Below are positions 33,672 to 45,725 of a DNA stretch of 64,000 nt, in pieces. How positions within the stretch are numbered: position 1 is the first letter of the stretch; the number at the start of each line of letters is the position of its first letter. Under the pieces are notes generated by a model, which did not search any database, had not been told where the DNA came from, and saw only the letters and a list, made by a program, of their open reading frames with translations. The DNA comes from Diabrotica undecimpunctata (Eukaryota > Arthropoda > Insecta > Coleoptera > Chrysomelidae), in contig NC_092812.1 in assembly GCF_040954645.1 (NCBI RefSeq), positions 2,232,001 to 2,296,000 on the forward strand. The letters are read 5' to 3'. The translations under genes were made by a program, and so were the position numbers.

Positions 33672-34189
33672 GGTCGTTTTCGATTTTTCGGTTTCATCAA
33701 TTCGGCTGAGTACGAATCTGTTTTATTTAAAAGTTGACGCGCAACCAGATTTTGATAATTGCTCTTTTTATTCTAACCAAATTGTTAGGTTAGTTAGGAC
33801 AATAATTTATTCAGTTTATTATCATGCAATCAAACAAAATCAAAGTTTTCTTTACTCACGTATGATTTTCTGCACTTAAACAATCACTATAATCACTTTA
33901 GTAATAATTTTAACTTGTTAATTATCGGTTTTTACTATTAATATTTCAGAGCTGTTTGTGAAACCAGTTGCTGGTAGTACGATCAGGTCAGAATCCCATC
34001 TTTTATTCAATATTCTTTTACATACTTTACCATTTTTGGTAATATTTGACCTTCTTCAAGGGCTATATTTAGCGTCATTTCTTATATGCCTTTCCTAATT
34101 TCGTCAATCACTACCTCTAGGATATTTTATGATCCTAAATTTATTATTTTCGTTTTTATTTATGTACTATACTTTTGGACATAGTGTAA

Positions 34190-35065
34190 CATAATTAACC
34201 TCTACGAGAAGGAAATTCTACGAGCTATTGGAAGACACGATAACCTGTCGAAGCATTTGTTATGCAACCTCACGTTTTTAGAACGTTTTCATAATGAAAA
34301 CTTTATATCGATTGTGTGAAGCTTATTTTCGACGAAAACAACAATAAAACATTTTAAGAAGGGCAAGCATAGCGCTGATTGAAAAAGTGATTCAGATTTC
34401 CCTTCACAAATTAATTCAGTCATTAATATGCTCGTCTCCAGATTAATACGCCTCAGCGATGATGCAAGTAGACCCGCTGAGCTCTCTAGTTTAAAACAAG
34501 CCCTCATTCAAAACATACTGCGATAATCACTCAATAGAAGCATCCACAGACGTCAATCTCCCACTCAATTTCAACTCAGATCCTTATCATACGAAAGCTT
34601 TTCTTCCTTACATCAAAGGTGTCACTGACAAAATCGGAAGAATTCTAAAATCAAGAGGAATAAAGACAATATTTACCCCCCAACAAAAACTTTTATCTCT
34701 TGTCCGATTTATCAAAGACAACATTCCAAATAAACAACACGGAGTTTATGAAATTCCTTGTGCAGTGAAATAGGATTTATCAACACCATCTTCATACAGG
34801 TCACAAAATAGATTTTGAAAACTCCAGAACCATAGCCCCCTCCGCTTCTATAAACCAAGAATTATCCGAGAAGCCACATAAATTTAAAAAGGGAAAAATT
34901 TTCTCTATAAGAGAGATGCCAGCGTACGGTTACCTTCGACTTGGAGACCTCTCATAAAGAAAATATCGCCCGCTTCACACGTCAATCAAATTCCTACTGT
35001 CAAAAATATTTGGGCCAATCCCGCAGCGATCCTCGCGCCATTCAACACGCTAACTCCCACGCCAA
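34190..35065 (+). pseudogene. Penelope-like element with RT deleted
   Basis: The N-terminal block (EILRAIGRHDNLSKHLLCNL, TFLERFHNENF) jumps directly to the C-terminal linker (MLVSRLIRLSDDASRPAELS; YHTKAFLPYIKGVTDKIGRI) without the RT palm. Then KTIFTPQQKLLSLVRFIKDN and GVYEIPC, where the GIY-YIG motif is cut short after the Cys. Fragments of the endonuclease tail follow in other frames (RIIREATEI; RLPSTWRPLI). Frameshifts are many. It differs in sequence from the PLE at 26732-27372, so this is a second family. Confidence 0.7.
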
Positions 35066-36480
35066 TCTCCACCCAAACGATGCGATGTATTTTCTTCTCT
35101 TCCCTCCTTAGCATTCTATATTCCTCCTCTGCCTTTCGTGTTCTATGTCATTGTTGTAGTCGTTGATATGCATTATTTTTCCTCTCTGTTATGTTGCGAC
35201 ACTCTTCATCGAACCACTGTCCTTCAGTTGATATGGGCTTTTTTTTGTAGACCTAGGATCCCTTTGGCCGCGTCTTGTATGATGGTTTTACACGCTTCCC
35301 ATTCTCTGTTTATTTCCTCGTGCTTTTGTCTGTTTTCTAGCCTCACTTTTATATATTCTTTGTATTTTGCCTTTTTGCTGTTTTGCTATTTTTCAATTTT
35401 GGATCCCTTTTCTTTTTTAATGTTTGAGATTCTGGCTCTTATTCTACTTTCCACTAGATAGTGATCCGAGTCTGCATTTGCCCCTCTTCTGCTGCATACG
35501 TTTATTACGTTTGAGTGATGTCTTGAGTCAATAATAACATGATCGATCATGTTTACTGTAACCCCATCTGGAGATCTCCACGTTCCCTTATAAATATTTT
35601 TTCGCTGGAAGCATGTGCTGGCAATGACCATGTTAAGAGAAGTTGCTAGATTTATTAGTCTGATGCCATTGTCATTGGATACCTCATGAAGGCTGTGCTT
35701 ACCTATAGTTGGTAGGTATTGTAGTTCTTTTCCTATTTTTGTGTTGAGATCACCATAAATAATTTTAATGTCATTCTTTGGGCATGAATGGTACGCAGCT
35801 TCTAGTTCTTCATAGAATTTTTCTTTGACATCGTCTTCCTTTTCCTCTGTAGGGGCATGCACATTTAAGATGCTGTAATTAGAGAATGTTCCCCTTAGTC
35901 TAAGGATGCACATTCTAGGGTTCATAGCACGAAAGTCTCGTACGAGGTGTTTAACCTTTTTATTTACAATGAAGCCAGTACCTAGTGCGTGGTCTTTAGC
36001 GTCGCAACTATAGAATATAATGTGGTGTCTTTTGTCAATGGTGCCACTCCCGGTCCATCTCATTTCCTGCAGAGCTGTTATATCTATATCATATCTATTC
36101 AGTTCACCGAGCAGATTTTGGAGGGCTCCCGATCTGTATAGGGATCGGATGTTCCATGTCGCGATTCTTAAATCGTGTACCTTTTTCTCGCGCAGTCGTC
36201 GTCGTTTGATCAGTCCGGTTTTCATTCCTTGAACATTCGTAACATCTGTGTTTTCTAGGATAGGGTTGTTAGCCCTATGCCTAACCCCCTTTTCGGAGGA
36301 CCATTTCTCCCTTCCTCGTCGGCCCTGACCCTACTTTCCACTGGGGTTGGTTACCGAATCTCCGGTAGGGTTGCTCAGGTTTGCCAGGGTCCACCCGTGT
36401 GATTAAGTCACACTTCTTGGAGGTGAGGATAGGGATTGAGTAGGAGTGGCTAGAGGTGTTATCAGGAAGCAACACCTTAT
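35066..36480 (-). pseudogene. RTE-type LINE: AP endonuclease (intact frame) without RT
   Basis: The frame 36225-35386 (279 codons) encodes a complete RTE-type endonuclease: LRIATWNIRSLYRSGALQNL, DITALQEMRWTGSG (Glu), HALGTGFIVNKKVKHLV, YSILNVHAPTEEKEDD, KIIYGDLNTKIGKE (Asp-Leu-Asn), MIDHVIIDSRHHS and ADSDHYLVESRIRAR (Ser-Asp-His). About 250 bases upstream look like the 5' leader. Past the stop at 35386 other frames continue weakly (RKAEEEYRMLRREEK), then the element gives way to PLE sequence at about 35065, so the RT is missing. The intact catalytic residues suggest recent truncation. Confidence 0.75.
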
Positions 36481-37709
36481 ATTGCGCATCACTACTCCTT
36501 TGAACCCCTGTCTTCTAATATGATTCCCAAATATTTTACAGTCTTCTGGGGTCTTAGGACGGAGCCTCTGAACCGAAAATTTACGTTTTCTCGGTCGGAG
36601 GTTAACTCTGTCTAGAGATTAATATTTTTATCGCTTCAAATACATCATGTGTACTTGTGTTCCCCTTTTTAAAATGTTGTTAGTTTTGGTTTTTAATGAA
36701 GGCACAGTGTTAGTATTTTCTCATGGGAACAAATACTACAAATATGTAGTTTAGTTATTATTGAGAAACTCACATATTATGTGAGTTCCACTAGCAATTC
36801 ATTTTTACTCGAGGCTCCATTTATTACTGACGCTTAGCTGTCAGGGTCCGTCCTTTATTATCACGAGCTGGATATTTGCCAACTAGGTATGAAGAAATCT
36901 TTGAGAGTATTGGCCCTCAGTTCTCTTAAATACTACCAAAAGCACCTGTTTTTCACCTGTATCAGATGTTCCTTAAGAATGTCATTCAACTGTGTGTAGG
37001 TGTTAAGTTTTAATATTGACTATTTATTTTTTTTCGTTTAATTACACACCTATCTATATAACTTAAGTAATTAAGTATTTTATGTTATATATCAATATAT
37101 GTAATTGAAAATAATGTATTTTTCTGCTATTAAAATAATGTTATTCGTCATTCTTTTATATATTATCATATTTTACGCAGAACGAAGAACTTTATGTTTC
37201 TACGAAATTATAGCTCATATTTTTTATTTTCTTTTATTAATTTTTGAGACAGTTTAAGAGCATATTAACTTAATTTCTGTTTAAATAATTTTTCTCATAT
37301 TTTAAGAGCTGCAATATGTTTAGTTATATGTTTAATATGTTTGGTTAAGATTATTGATGACAATGTGGTCACATATAAATTGTGTATTGTATTTAATTTT
37401 ATTTAAATAATATCATTTTGGAAAGGATATAATTTTTTTAAAGTATCTTATTTAAAATGCAACCTTTTGCTTATGCTTATGATTATGGGCAAATATGTAA
37501 ATTTTTGTAATTTTTGTTGATAATTCTTTGATATGTTTTCTGACGTATTTCTTTGATGTCTTTAAGAGAAATGTCAATCTAATGATTATTAATTTTATTT
37601 AATGTTAAGTTCCTTTATGAGTTTTAGGTTAAAACTCATTGGCATTCATTTCTTTTGTCAAATTGTTCTCTAATTATTATCTATCGCTTTTTTGCATTTC
37701 TTTGTGCTT
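36481..37709. other. AT-rich intron sequence, no gene recognised
   Basis: About 36480-36620 is GC-richer and may belong to the LINE leader. The remainder shows no coding or repeat structure that I can support. Confidence 0.4.
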
Positions 37710-38390
37710 TTAAACACTTTGACTGCCACACCATATTCACCAGAAGGCTCCTGCGCGCCACAGTAATTGTTTTATGGAAATGTATTTAAAATTATTGTTT
37801 ATTAACATATATCTTAGATATAGTTGAGGAAATGAAGCATTTCACCTCGCAATTTTTTAGTCCTGCGTGGATTGACTTGAAATTTTAACAGAAGGTAGGT
37901 AATAGCCTAAGGATCAAAATCTATATCGAACCAAAGTGCGCCAAAGCTTTGGGGATGGTTGCCACCCCATCTCGGGGGTGAAAAATTTTTTTTACGTTTT
38001 AACTACAGGTTTCGATTAAAAATGCGATTCTAAACAAAAAATGTTGTATACACTTTCTTTGTAAAACTGATATTTTTTAAGTTATTCGCGATTGAAAGTA
38101 ACAACTTTTAGACGAAAAAATCGACGTTTTTAATCGATTTTTCGCGAATAACTCGAAAATGATGCATTTTATCAAAAAAATTGTAGAAAACAAATTTGTA
38201 GCTTTTAAAAAGACAAATACAATTCATGTTTTAAAATGTTTCTGCGATATAATAGGAACCGAAATACGGCCTATCAATGTTCAGCGGTTTTCTTCAAATG
38301 CCAAATTTAAAAGATTTAAAGTCAAATATCGGGAAAATGATGCATTTTTGGAAGAAAACTCATAGAACCTTTTTTAAAGAGCATAAATAG

Positions 38391-38426
38391 ACCTATCATA
38401 AAAAAAAGATTTTTTTTATGATAGGT
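38391..38426. repeat. 36-bp perfect palindrome
   Basis: ACCTATCATAAAAAAA and its complement around AGAT. A second palindrome (CGAAAAAATCGA / TCGATTTTTCG) lies near 38115-38146 in the same element. Confidence 0.85.
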
Positions 38427-39128
38427 TTTTTTACGTTATGATACATTTTTTTACGAAAAAATCTCTGAAAACAACCCCCTAACTACCCACATAATTAAAA
38501 TCGATCTTCACCCTTCTGCAATTCTCTTTGTACATGTATTGTTAATACGTTCAAGAAGTTTGACTTATTTAAAATGCTTAGTTTTAGAAAAAGTACAGCT
38601 TAAAGCGAGAAACGATTTACAATTTCATATTTTTTACCCTTCTTTTTTTAAATATCCCCGAAAATACTAAATATATGAAAAAAATAAAAATGTACTAAAT
38701 TGTAGCTTTTTTAATGACTAAAATCTTCCTTTATTTAGATTTGTTGTACAATGAATATTTGGCGAGATATAGCCGTTTAAAGCATCGATTTACGATCAAG
38801 CACCATCTTTTTCGAGCCCTTTAAACTCACCCCATTTAAAAACCAAAGGTTCCAAAAAGATTTAAATCACAGATTCTTGTAGCTCTTAAAATCCTCTACA
38901 AAATCGTTTTTGAAGAAACACTCTATCGTTAAAAGTGAAGGAAATACGTTAAAAAAACCAATTAATTTTTTTCCGGAAAATTCCATTAGTATAGTACAGT
39001 ACATTTCGGAGCATAATAACCTACAAAACCGGTATATTAGGTAGTGGGGCGTTATACATTCGAAATTTTAAGCGTTCTTTTTTTGAAATCCCATACAACA
39101 GAATAAAACATCTGCTTTTCTCGAGCAG

Positions 39129-39521
39129 ATGCGGTACGAACATTTCATCAAAGCTACAACGAAAAACTGTGCGGTTAAGCTATCATCCCTTCTGCCCACT
39201 GTTGATGCCTTAGATGAGCATTCAAAAAGATGCTATTACCAAATTCAACAGTGGCTTGGCAATGAAAATATCAGAGCAACAGATTGGGGATGGTATTCCA
39301 AAGATGGTTTGTTATTACCCGTACGCATGAACAAACAACCTGCACCCGATGAACCTTTGAAAATTATTTTTTGCCAATGCAGTGGGTGCAGAAAAGTTGG
39401 TTTATACTGTAACTCTACTTATTCTGGGTGCTCAGGTGAAGGGTGCAATAATAGTCCACCAATAATTGAAGAAGATGAGGATGACATAGATTACGATGAA
39501 GATGTAATTGATGACGAATAA
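39129..39521 (+). CDS. 130-codon Cys-rich, acid-tailed protein fragment of the unclassified element
   Basis: Open for 130 codons without a lesion. It begins MRYEHFIKATTKNCAVKLSS, then LPTVDALDEHSKRCYYQIQQ, WLGNENIRATDWGWYSKDGL, and PAPDEPLKIIFCQCSGCRKV with a cysteine cluster C-x-C-x2-C-x5-C..C..C-x4-C. The last 20 residues are Asp/Glu-rich. I know this W-L-G-N...W-G-W plus Cys-cluster arrangement from uncharacterised insect transposon proteins, where it forms the C-terminal end of a much larger polypeptide. Here the upstream coding sequence is missing, so the ATG is probably an internal Met. The cysteine spacing suggests zinc binding; function unknown. Confidence 0.5.
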   Translation: MRYEHFIKATTKNCAVKLSSLLPTVDALDEHSKRCYYQIQQWLGNENIRATDWGWYSKDGLLLPVRMNKQPAPDEPLKIIFCQCSGCRKVGLYCNSTYSGCSGEGCNNSPPIIEEDEDDIDYDEDVIDDE

Positions 39522-39767
39522 AATTAATATTATAATTGTTTTACCTATAAATGTAAATATTTTCAACTATTTATATAAATGTATAAGAATATATGGTGCC
39601 TTTTTATGTTGATAAATTTTTTTGTATTTAATTCTACTTTTTTCAATTTATATCTATTAAATTAGTTTATAAAAACTGCAATGTTGTAAAGGGTGATTTT
39701 CAAAAGTTGAAAAGTTGCAAAATTTTGGCAAAAAATTGTTTTCGCCTATAGCACTCATAACAATTGA

Positions 39768-40207
39768 TTTTTAAGGGTTGAAAATTTATGAAATTGTATT
39801 TTAAAGTATAAAAAAATCACTATTTAACTAATCCAAACCAAATTTCACTCATCTTAAGATTTGTAATGTTACTTTACAATTTTTGAAAATTAGGGGTAGT
39901 TTTTACCCCTAAGAACAATCAGGGTTCATCGGCATGACATAAACTATAAAGCAGAGGGTGAGTTGAGCTTCAATCCAAATTTTTATCCAAATCGATCCAA
40001 GGCGAAATCATTTTTTTAGAATTAGTAATTTTTTTACATTAATCTCTAACGAGGGTTGCTTTTTAAGGGTTGAGCTATGATGGAACTCTATTCAAAAGTA
40101 TACAATAATCATTATTTAACTAATTCAAACCAAATCTTATCCATATTTAGGTTTAATATGTTATTTTATAATTTTTGACAATAAGGGGTAGTTTTTACCC
40201 CTTAAAC
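39768..40207 (+). repeat. imperfect direct repeat, two units of about 145 bp
   Basis: 39768-39915 and 40066-40207 share TAAGGGTTGA, TATTTAACTAAT(C/T)CAAACCAAAT and AGGGGTAGTTTTTACCCCT in the same order. They lie near the 3' inverted repeat of the unclassified element. Confidence 0.7.
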
Positions 40208-40375
40208 CCTTCAGTTCGATATAGATTTTGATCCTTGGGCTATCACCTACCTTCTGTTAAAATTTCAACTCAATCCATGCAGGATGAAAAAATTGCGAGG
40301 TTTTAACTTTTTTCGAGCTTCATTTCCTGAACTAATACATTGTTTTAATAATTTAATTATATATTTTGTATTTTG

Positions 40376-40624
40376 GAATACGGCGGTCACATTATGAGAC
40401 ACCCTGAAAAATATGATCTTTTACATCTGATCATTCAGGGAAAGATCCAAGGTAATCGTGGTCCTGGTAGAAGAAGAACATCATGGCTAAAAAATCTAAG
40501 GCAATGGTATGGAAAATCAACTACATCGTTATTTAGAGCTGCTGTCAATAAAGTCACGATAGCGAATATGGTAGCCAACATGATATCCAACGATCGATAA
40601 CGGTCATGGAACTAGAAGAAGAAG
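40376..40624 (+). mobile_element. LINE 3'-end fragment with 13-bp TSD
   Basis: ATTTTGTATTTTG flanks it at 40363-40375 and 40625-40637. It encodes only the extreme C-terminus (GGHIMRHPEKYDLLHLIIQG; RGPGRRRTSWLKNLRQWYG) and ends in GAAGAAGAAG. Same family as 43085-45105 (compare LLQLIIQGKIQGKRSVGRRR). Confidence 0.8.
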
Positions 40625-40845
40625 ATTTTGTATTTTGACTTGTATACTAAAAATATATAGGTGGTCAGGAAAGACATTTTTTTCAACACCGCGTATATAC
40701 GTATGAATACACGGTCTCTAGACTTGTCGTATCTTGTCTAAAACGGTAGCGTGACATTAACGTGTATTTGTCAGTTCAACTCTAAACTTTGCATCGTGCA
40801 GTTCATTTATTCCTAAAGGTATTGTATCTTGTATAAGTGTATAAA

Positions 40846-42607
40846 ATGTCATCATTTGATAGAGAACAGGCCCAGCTTCAGGCATTATGGGATGAAATAT
40901 CACATATGAGTAATGATAATGTTGATCCATTTGAGAATCAGTCTGAAGAACATGCTGACTATGAAACAGATAGTTCACTGAACAGCAGTGACATACCAAC
41001 TAAAAGACCTCGGATAACGACTAAGGGTAAGTTTAAATAAAGATTAATATATCAATATAGGGACGTATCTGATAGTTTTTGTACTTATACATATTTGCTA
41101 ATGAAATAATAGTTATTTATGTTATAAATACATATATAATGTTTTTATTATTTTATTATACTACAACGAGCTGCGAGAAAGTTTAGAAAATTACAAGGGC
41201 AGTATGTTTATGTGCGAATTACACGATTTACGACTTTATTTGAATACAAATTTATATATTATATTGACATGCTATTACATTGTGTTTTTTTTGTTTCAGA
41301 TAGCGATGAGCCAGATAGCGAAGTTTCTTCTGGCAAAGAAGAAAATAATGGGGCTGATTGGGGATTAGAATTTGGCGATATCAAAAATTTTAATTTTGAA
41401 AAAATATAGTGTTAACAGAAGAAGTCCTAAACATGACAAATAAATTTACCTATATGAAGACTATATGACTACTTTTCGTATATGAAGAAATAATCAGTAT
41501 TATTGTAGAACAAACCAACATATATGCAAATCAGGTGATTGTGAATAACATAGTTGAAGAAATCATCGGTCCATCTTCAAGACTGCATAAATAGAGAGAC
41601 ACAAAAGTGACTGAAATGTACTGCTTTTTGGGGGTACTGATTTGAATGTGTCTAGAGCATAAACTTAAACTGGCTGATTATTGAAGAAATTCGAATTTAT
41701 ACTGGTCAAAAGCTGCAGGATATGTGTCACGAAATAGATTTGAAATTTTGATTAGTATGTGGCACCTCGCAAATAATGATTTATGTCAAGCAGAAGACAG
41801 ACTGGATAAAGTTTAGTCCCTGGTAACTGTGATAAATTCCAAATTTAAAAAGGTTGTAGTACCAGACAAAAATATTTGCATAGATAAAACTATGGTACCT
41901 TTTCGCGGGTGTTTAAAATGTCGCCAATATGTTAAAGGAAAGAAACATAAATTTTAAATCAAACTCTTTAAGCGATGCCTCATTGGGGGATATACGTATC
42001 ACTGCAAAATTTATTGTGCTGCGGACAAAATTGATGGCATGTCTCTGGCAACTAAAGTATTATTTGAACGTGTGGACGAATATATCGATAAAGGAATGAC
42101 ATAATACAGTGACAACTGGTACACCAGCGTAGAGTTATCTGAGAAGTTACAAAGCAGACGAACGCACCTAATAGGAACGCTACGGAAAAATCAGAAAGGT
42201 ATTCCGAAAGAAGTACTGGTAAGCAAACTAAATAAGGGGAAATTGTAGGAAGACAGAGAAATGGCATTTATATTTTTAAATAGAAAGATAAGCGCGATGT
42301 ATTGATGCTTATCATCAAACATAAACTGAATTTTATTGACGTTCCAGGTACAGTTGAGGTCAAAAGGAAGCCGGACGCTATTGTGACTTATATTATTGCA
42401 AAAAGTTCCACTAATATATTTGACCAATTATCATCGCATTCTATTAGCATTAAATGGTACAGGAAGGTGGCAACTGAACTACTTACTCGACCAAGCATAG
42501 TAAATGCTTATCATTTATATAATGAGAACACAACTGTACCAGAAAGAATTAGTGTAACAGATTTCAAAGAAAAATTGCGCTTGAAACTATGTACTTTTAA
42601 AAGGTAA
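40846..42607 (+). pseudogene. piggyBac transposase with an intron (decayed)
   Basis: Exon 1 (40846-41026) gives MSSFDREQAQLQALWDEISH and an acidic N-terminus; a 273-bp GT-AG intron (41027-41299) rejoins as DSDEPDSEVSSGKEENNGAD. After TAG 41407-41409 the frame continues in pieces: the DDE_Tnp_1_7 core with VVPDKNICIDKTMVPFRG (first catalytic Asp, then K in place of the usual E/S), QYVKGKKHKF, KLFKRCLIGGYTYHCKIYC, YSDNWYTSVELSEKL (second Asp) and RRTHLIGTLRKNQKGIPKE. The later segment 42302-42607 is also open. At least eight stops make it inactive. The usual C-terminal cysteine-rich domain was not found. Confidence 0.75.
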
Positions 42608-42801
42608 ACAAAGTTATAGGTACTCCCCACAACACACACCCAGAACATAAATTTATTCAAGCAGGTAAAAACGTCGGTGCGCAATTTGTTACCAACAAAA
42701 TAACGATGACCGCGGCCGACAGTATGTAATAAATAAAACTAAGCAAGTTACCACTAAATGCTAAGTTTGGACCAAAAATATTGCCAAAATATTTGAGTAT
42801 A

Positions 42802-42804
<3 letters not shown>

Positions 42805-42877
<73 letters not shown>

Positions 42878-42896
42878 GTATATATATATATATTTT

Positions 42897-42927
<31 letters not shown>

Positions 42928-42932
42928 ATACC

Positions 42933-42980
<48 letters not shown>
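42805..42980. repeat. (TA)n tract with TATGTA/TTTATA variants
   Basis: About 175 bp of TA-rich microsatellite directly beside the GAAAC repeat copy 2. Confidence 0.95.
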
Positions 42981-42983
<3 letters not shown>

Positions 42984-42984
42984 G

Positions 42985-43084
42985 GGTTTAGGTTCAATAA
43001 ATTATATTACATGTGAAACTAGATTTTATTTTCCATAGAAATCAACGTTTCGGCAGGAAACCCTTTCCTTTGTCAAGATTCCGA
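42985..43084 (-). repeat. dispersed repeat with GAAAC hairpin, copy 2
   Basis: Minus-strand match to 14826-14932. The hairpin here is GGAAA-GGG-TTTCC (43056-43068 on the + strand), differing from copy 1 at both members of one base pair, followed by GAAACGTTGATT. Confidence 0.6.
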
Positions 43085-45105
43085 AAACTTTGATAAATTA
43101 GATACTAACACTTACGAAATAAACGAACAATGGGAAACACTAAAAAACTGCCTCCTCGCTCCTTGCAAAGAGATATTAAAAAAACCGACACGAAAGAAAG
43201 ACAATTGGATGACCGACAAGATACTCGGCATGATGGAACAACGAAGACAAGCCAAGAACAAAGACAGTCACAATTACAAAATCATTAACAACGAAATCAG
43301 AAGAAAGATAAGAGAGACAAAACAAACTTACTATGAGGAAAAATGTAAAGAGATAGAGGATCTTCAGAACAAATACGACCTATTCAACATACATAAAAAG
43401 GTTAAAGAAATGGCAGGATTGCAAAAAAGAAACCACAGCACAACTCTTTTAGATAAAAATGGAAACACTATGATAAAGACTGACGAAAAACTAAAACGAT
43501 GGGAAGAGTATATGAAAGAGCTCTTCGACGACGAAAGGGGAAACCCACAAGTCTTGTCTTTTGAGGACAGAGAAACAAGTGTAGAAATTACAAAGGAAAA
43601 AATACTGTATGCACTAAAGAACACCAGAAACGGAAAGAGCCCAGGGCCAGATCATCTGCCTATTGATATCCTTATAACAATAGAAAATGAGTACATTGAT
43701 GTCCTCTTAAAGCTTTTTAATAAAATTTATCAATCGGGTGACATACCCAACGAATGGTTGACCTCAACATTCATTTGTCTCCCAAAAAAGAAAAATGCTA
43801 GAGAATGCACCGACCACCGTACCATAAGCCTGATGTCTCACACACTTAAATTGTTTTTAAAGATCATTCATAAACGTATTTACAAAACACTTGATATGGA
43901 TATTAAAGAAACTCAATTTGGAATCCGTAATGGCGTAGGTACCCGTGAAGCTCTATTTGCATTCAACGTACTAATCCAGAGATGCTTAGATGTGAACCAA
44001 GATATGTATGTGTTTCATAGACTACAACAAATCTTTCGACAAAGTCCGCCACAAAGAGCTAATGGACATCCTCGAAGCAAAACAACTACAACACAATGAC
44101 CTTCGAATTATAACAAATGTATATTATAAACAGCAGTCACACGTACGCATTAATGAACACACATCAGAAGATTTCGGAGTTAAAAGAGGAGTACGACAGG
44201 GGTGTGTATTGTCACCACTACTATTCAATGCATACTCTGAAGAAATTGGGAAAAGGGCTCTTGAGGGAGAAACAGCAGGAATCAAGGTCAATGGAACACC
44301 AATTAACAACATTAGATATGCAGACGATACTATCATAATAGCAGACAACCTCCAAGACCTCCAAAAGCTAATGAACAAGATAGTTGAGTATGGAGAAGAA
44401 TATGGATTATCAATAAACGCCAAGAAAACCAAATTTATGAGGATGTCAAAAACCCAAAATAATGGTGAAAGCCTGACAATTAACGGTAGAGCTTTAAAAC
44501 AAGTTGAAAACTACCACTATCTTGGCAAAATAATTAATCACACAAACGATTACTCCAAAGAAATTAAAGTTCGAATAGAGAAAGCACGTACAAACTTCAA
44601 TAAAATGAGAAAGGTACTTTGTGCAAGAGAACTAAAATTGGACTTGAGAGTTAGGCTGGCAAGGTGTTATATTTTCTCGACTCTGCTTTATGGGATAGAA
44701 GCATGGACACTTAACACGTCGACTGCTAAAAAGTTGGAAGCATTTGAAATGTGGGTGTATAGAAGAATCCTGAAGATATCATGGACCGAGCATGTAACAA
44801 ACAACGAAGTCATGAGAAGAATCAACAATGAATGGAAGTATTGGAAACCATCAAGACACAAAAGCTGCAATACCTGGGGCATGTTATGCGTAATGAGAGA
44901 TACAACCTACTTCAATTGATTATACAAGGGAAAATCCAGGGCAAGAGAAGTGTAGGAAGAAGAAGAATCTCATGGTTGCGTAACTTGAGGGAATGGTACA
45001 GATGCACATCAATTGAACTATTCAGAGCAGCAGCATCTAAGATCAGAACAGCCATGATGATTGCCAACCTCCGTCGCGGAGATGGCACGTGAAGAAGAAG
45101 AACCC
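43085..45105 (+). pseudogene. RTE-like LINE ORF2, 5'-truncated (RT nearly complete)
   Basis: 43209-44099 holds the pre-RT helices and RT fingers/palm: KNTRNGKSPGPDHLPIDILI, WLTSTFICLPKKKNA and CTDHRTISLMSHTLKLFLKI. A frameshift near 44010 leads to the second frame (44008-44919): CFIDYNKSFDKVRHKELMDI (first Asp), GVRQGCVLSPLLFNAYSEEI and NNIRYADDTIIIADNLQDLQ (catalytic Y-A-D-D intact), then LTINGRALKQVENYHYLGKI. The C-terminal part moves to a third frame (44832-45092): YLGHVMRNERYNLLQLIIQG, GRRRISWLRNLREWYR. The tail is GAAGAAGAAG. Only two frameshifts separate it from an intact RT; the endonuclease is missing. Nested within piggyBac. Confidence 0.85.
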
Positions 45106-45725
45106 TTGGTGGACAGCAAATAGAGAGAAAGAGAAAATATAAATATCTGGGAGCTTACATCAACAAATAATTAGATCCAGACCAAGAGATCAGGGTACGA
45201 ATAGAAATGGCAAGGGCAGCGTTCATGAAATTCAAGCAATTGTTCTGTGACAAAAATCTGAATTGCTCTGCGACTGAGGTTTGTTGAATGTTACATCTGG
45301 CCCCAACTATTGTACGGGGTAGAAAGTTGGACGTTAAAAGCGCAAATAGTTAAGAAGCTTAAAGCCTTTAAACTTTGGATATACCGGAGAATGTTGAGAA
45401 TTCCATGGTCTACCAGAGTCACCAATGAGGAAGTGATGAGAAGGTTGGGTCGAGACAAAAAATTGTTGAGAACAATAAAAGTACGCAAGACTGCATACCT
45501 TGGACACATACTGAGCAATGATAAATATAGTCTTCTGCAGGTCATCATGCAGGGTAGAGTCGACGGTAAAAAGGGAATAGGTAGAAAAAGGAAGTCATGG
45601 CTACGAAATAGTCGAGACTGGACAAACATGACTGTAGACGAATTATTCCACGTTGCAAAAGACAGAGAAACTTTTAGAAATGTAGTCACTAACCTCCGTT
45701 AATGGGGACGACATATGAAGAAGAA
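45106..45725 (+). pseudogene. second RTE-like LINE 3' fragment
   Basis: Directly follows the previous element's tail. YKYLGAYINK and IRVRIEMARAAFMKFKQLFC precede a frameshift; 45310-45702 is open: MYGVESWTLKAQIVKKLKAF, LWIYRRMLRIPWSTRVTNEE, AYLGHILSNDKYSLLQVIMQ, KRKSWLRNSRDW. It ends with GAAGAAGAAG like its neighbours but is a distinct subfamily. Confidence 0.75.

Larger units (their letters stand above)
29349..33990 (-). mobile_element. I-clade-like LINE, degraded
   Basis: Minus-strand order: 5' region (to about 33670), ORF1 with a CCHC knuckle, ORF2 with endonuclease then RT. The 3' side is cut by the hairpin MITE and I could not trace the element beyond it. The 5' boundary is approximate. 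Confidence 0.65.
37821..40334. mobile_element. unclassified 2.5-kb element with about 125-bp inverted repeats and a Cys-rich ORF
   Basis: Ends AGTTGAGGAAATGAAGC and GCTTCATTTCCTGAACT are inverted copies. Inside them further matched inverted blocks include the CCTCGCAATTTTTT and AACAGAAGGTAGGT regions and GGATCAAAATCTATATCGAAC. Internal features are the ORF 39129-39521, imperfect direct repeats (39768-39915 and 40066-40207) and palindromes. No transposase domain was recognised and no clear TSD found, so the superfamily is open. Confidence 0.6.
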
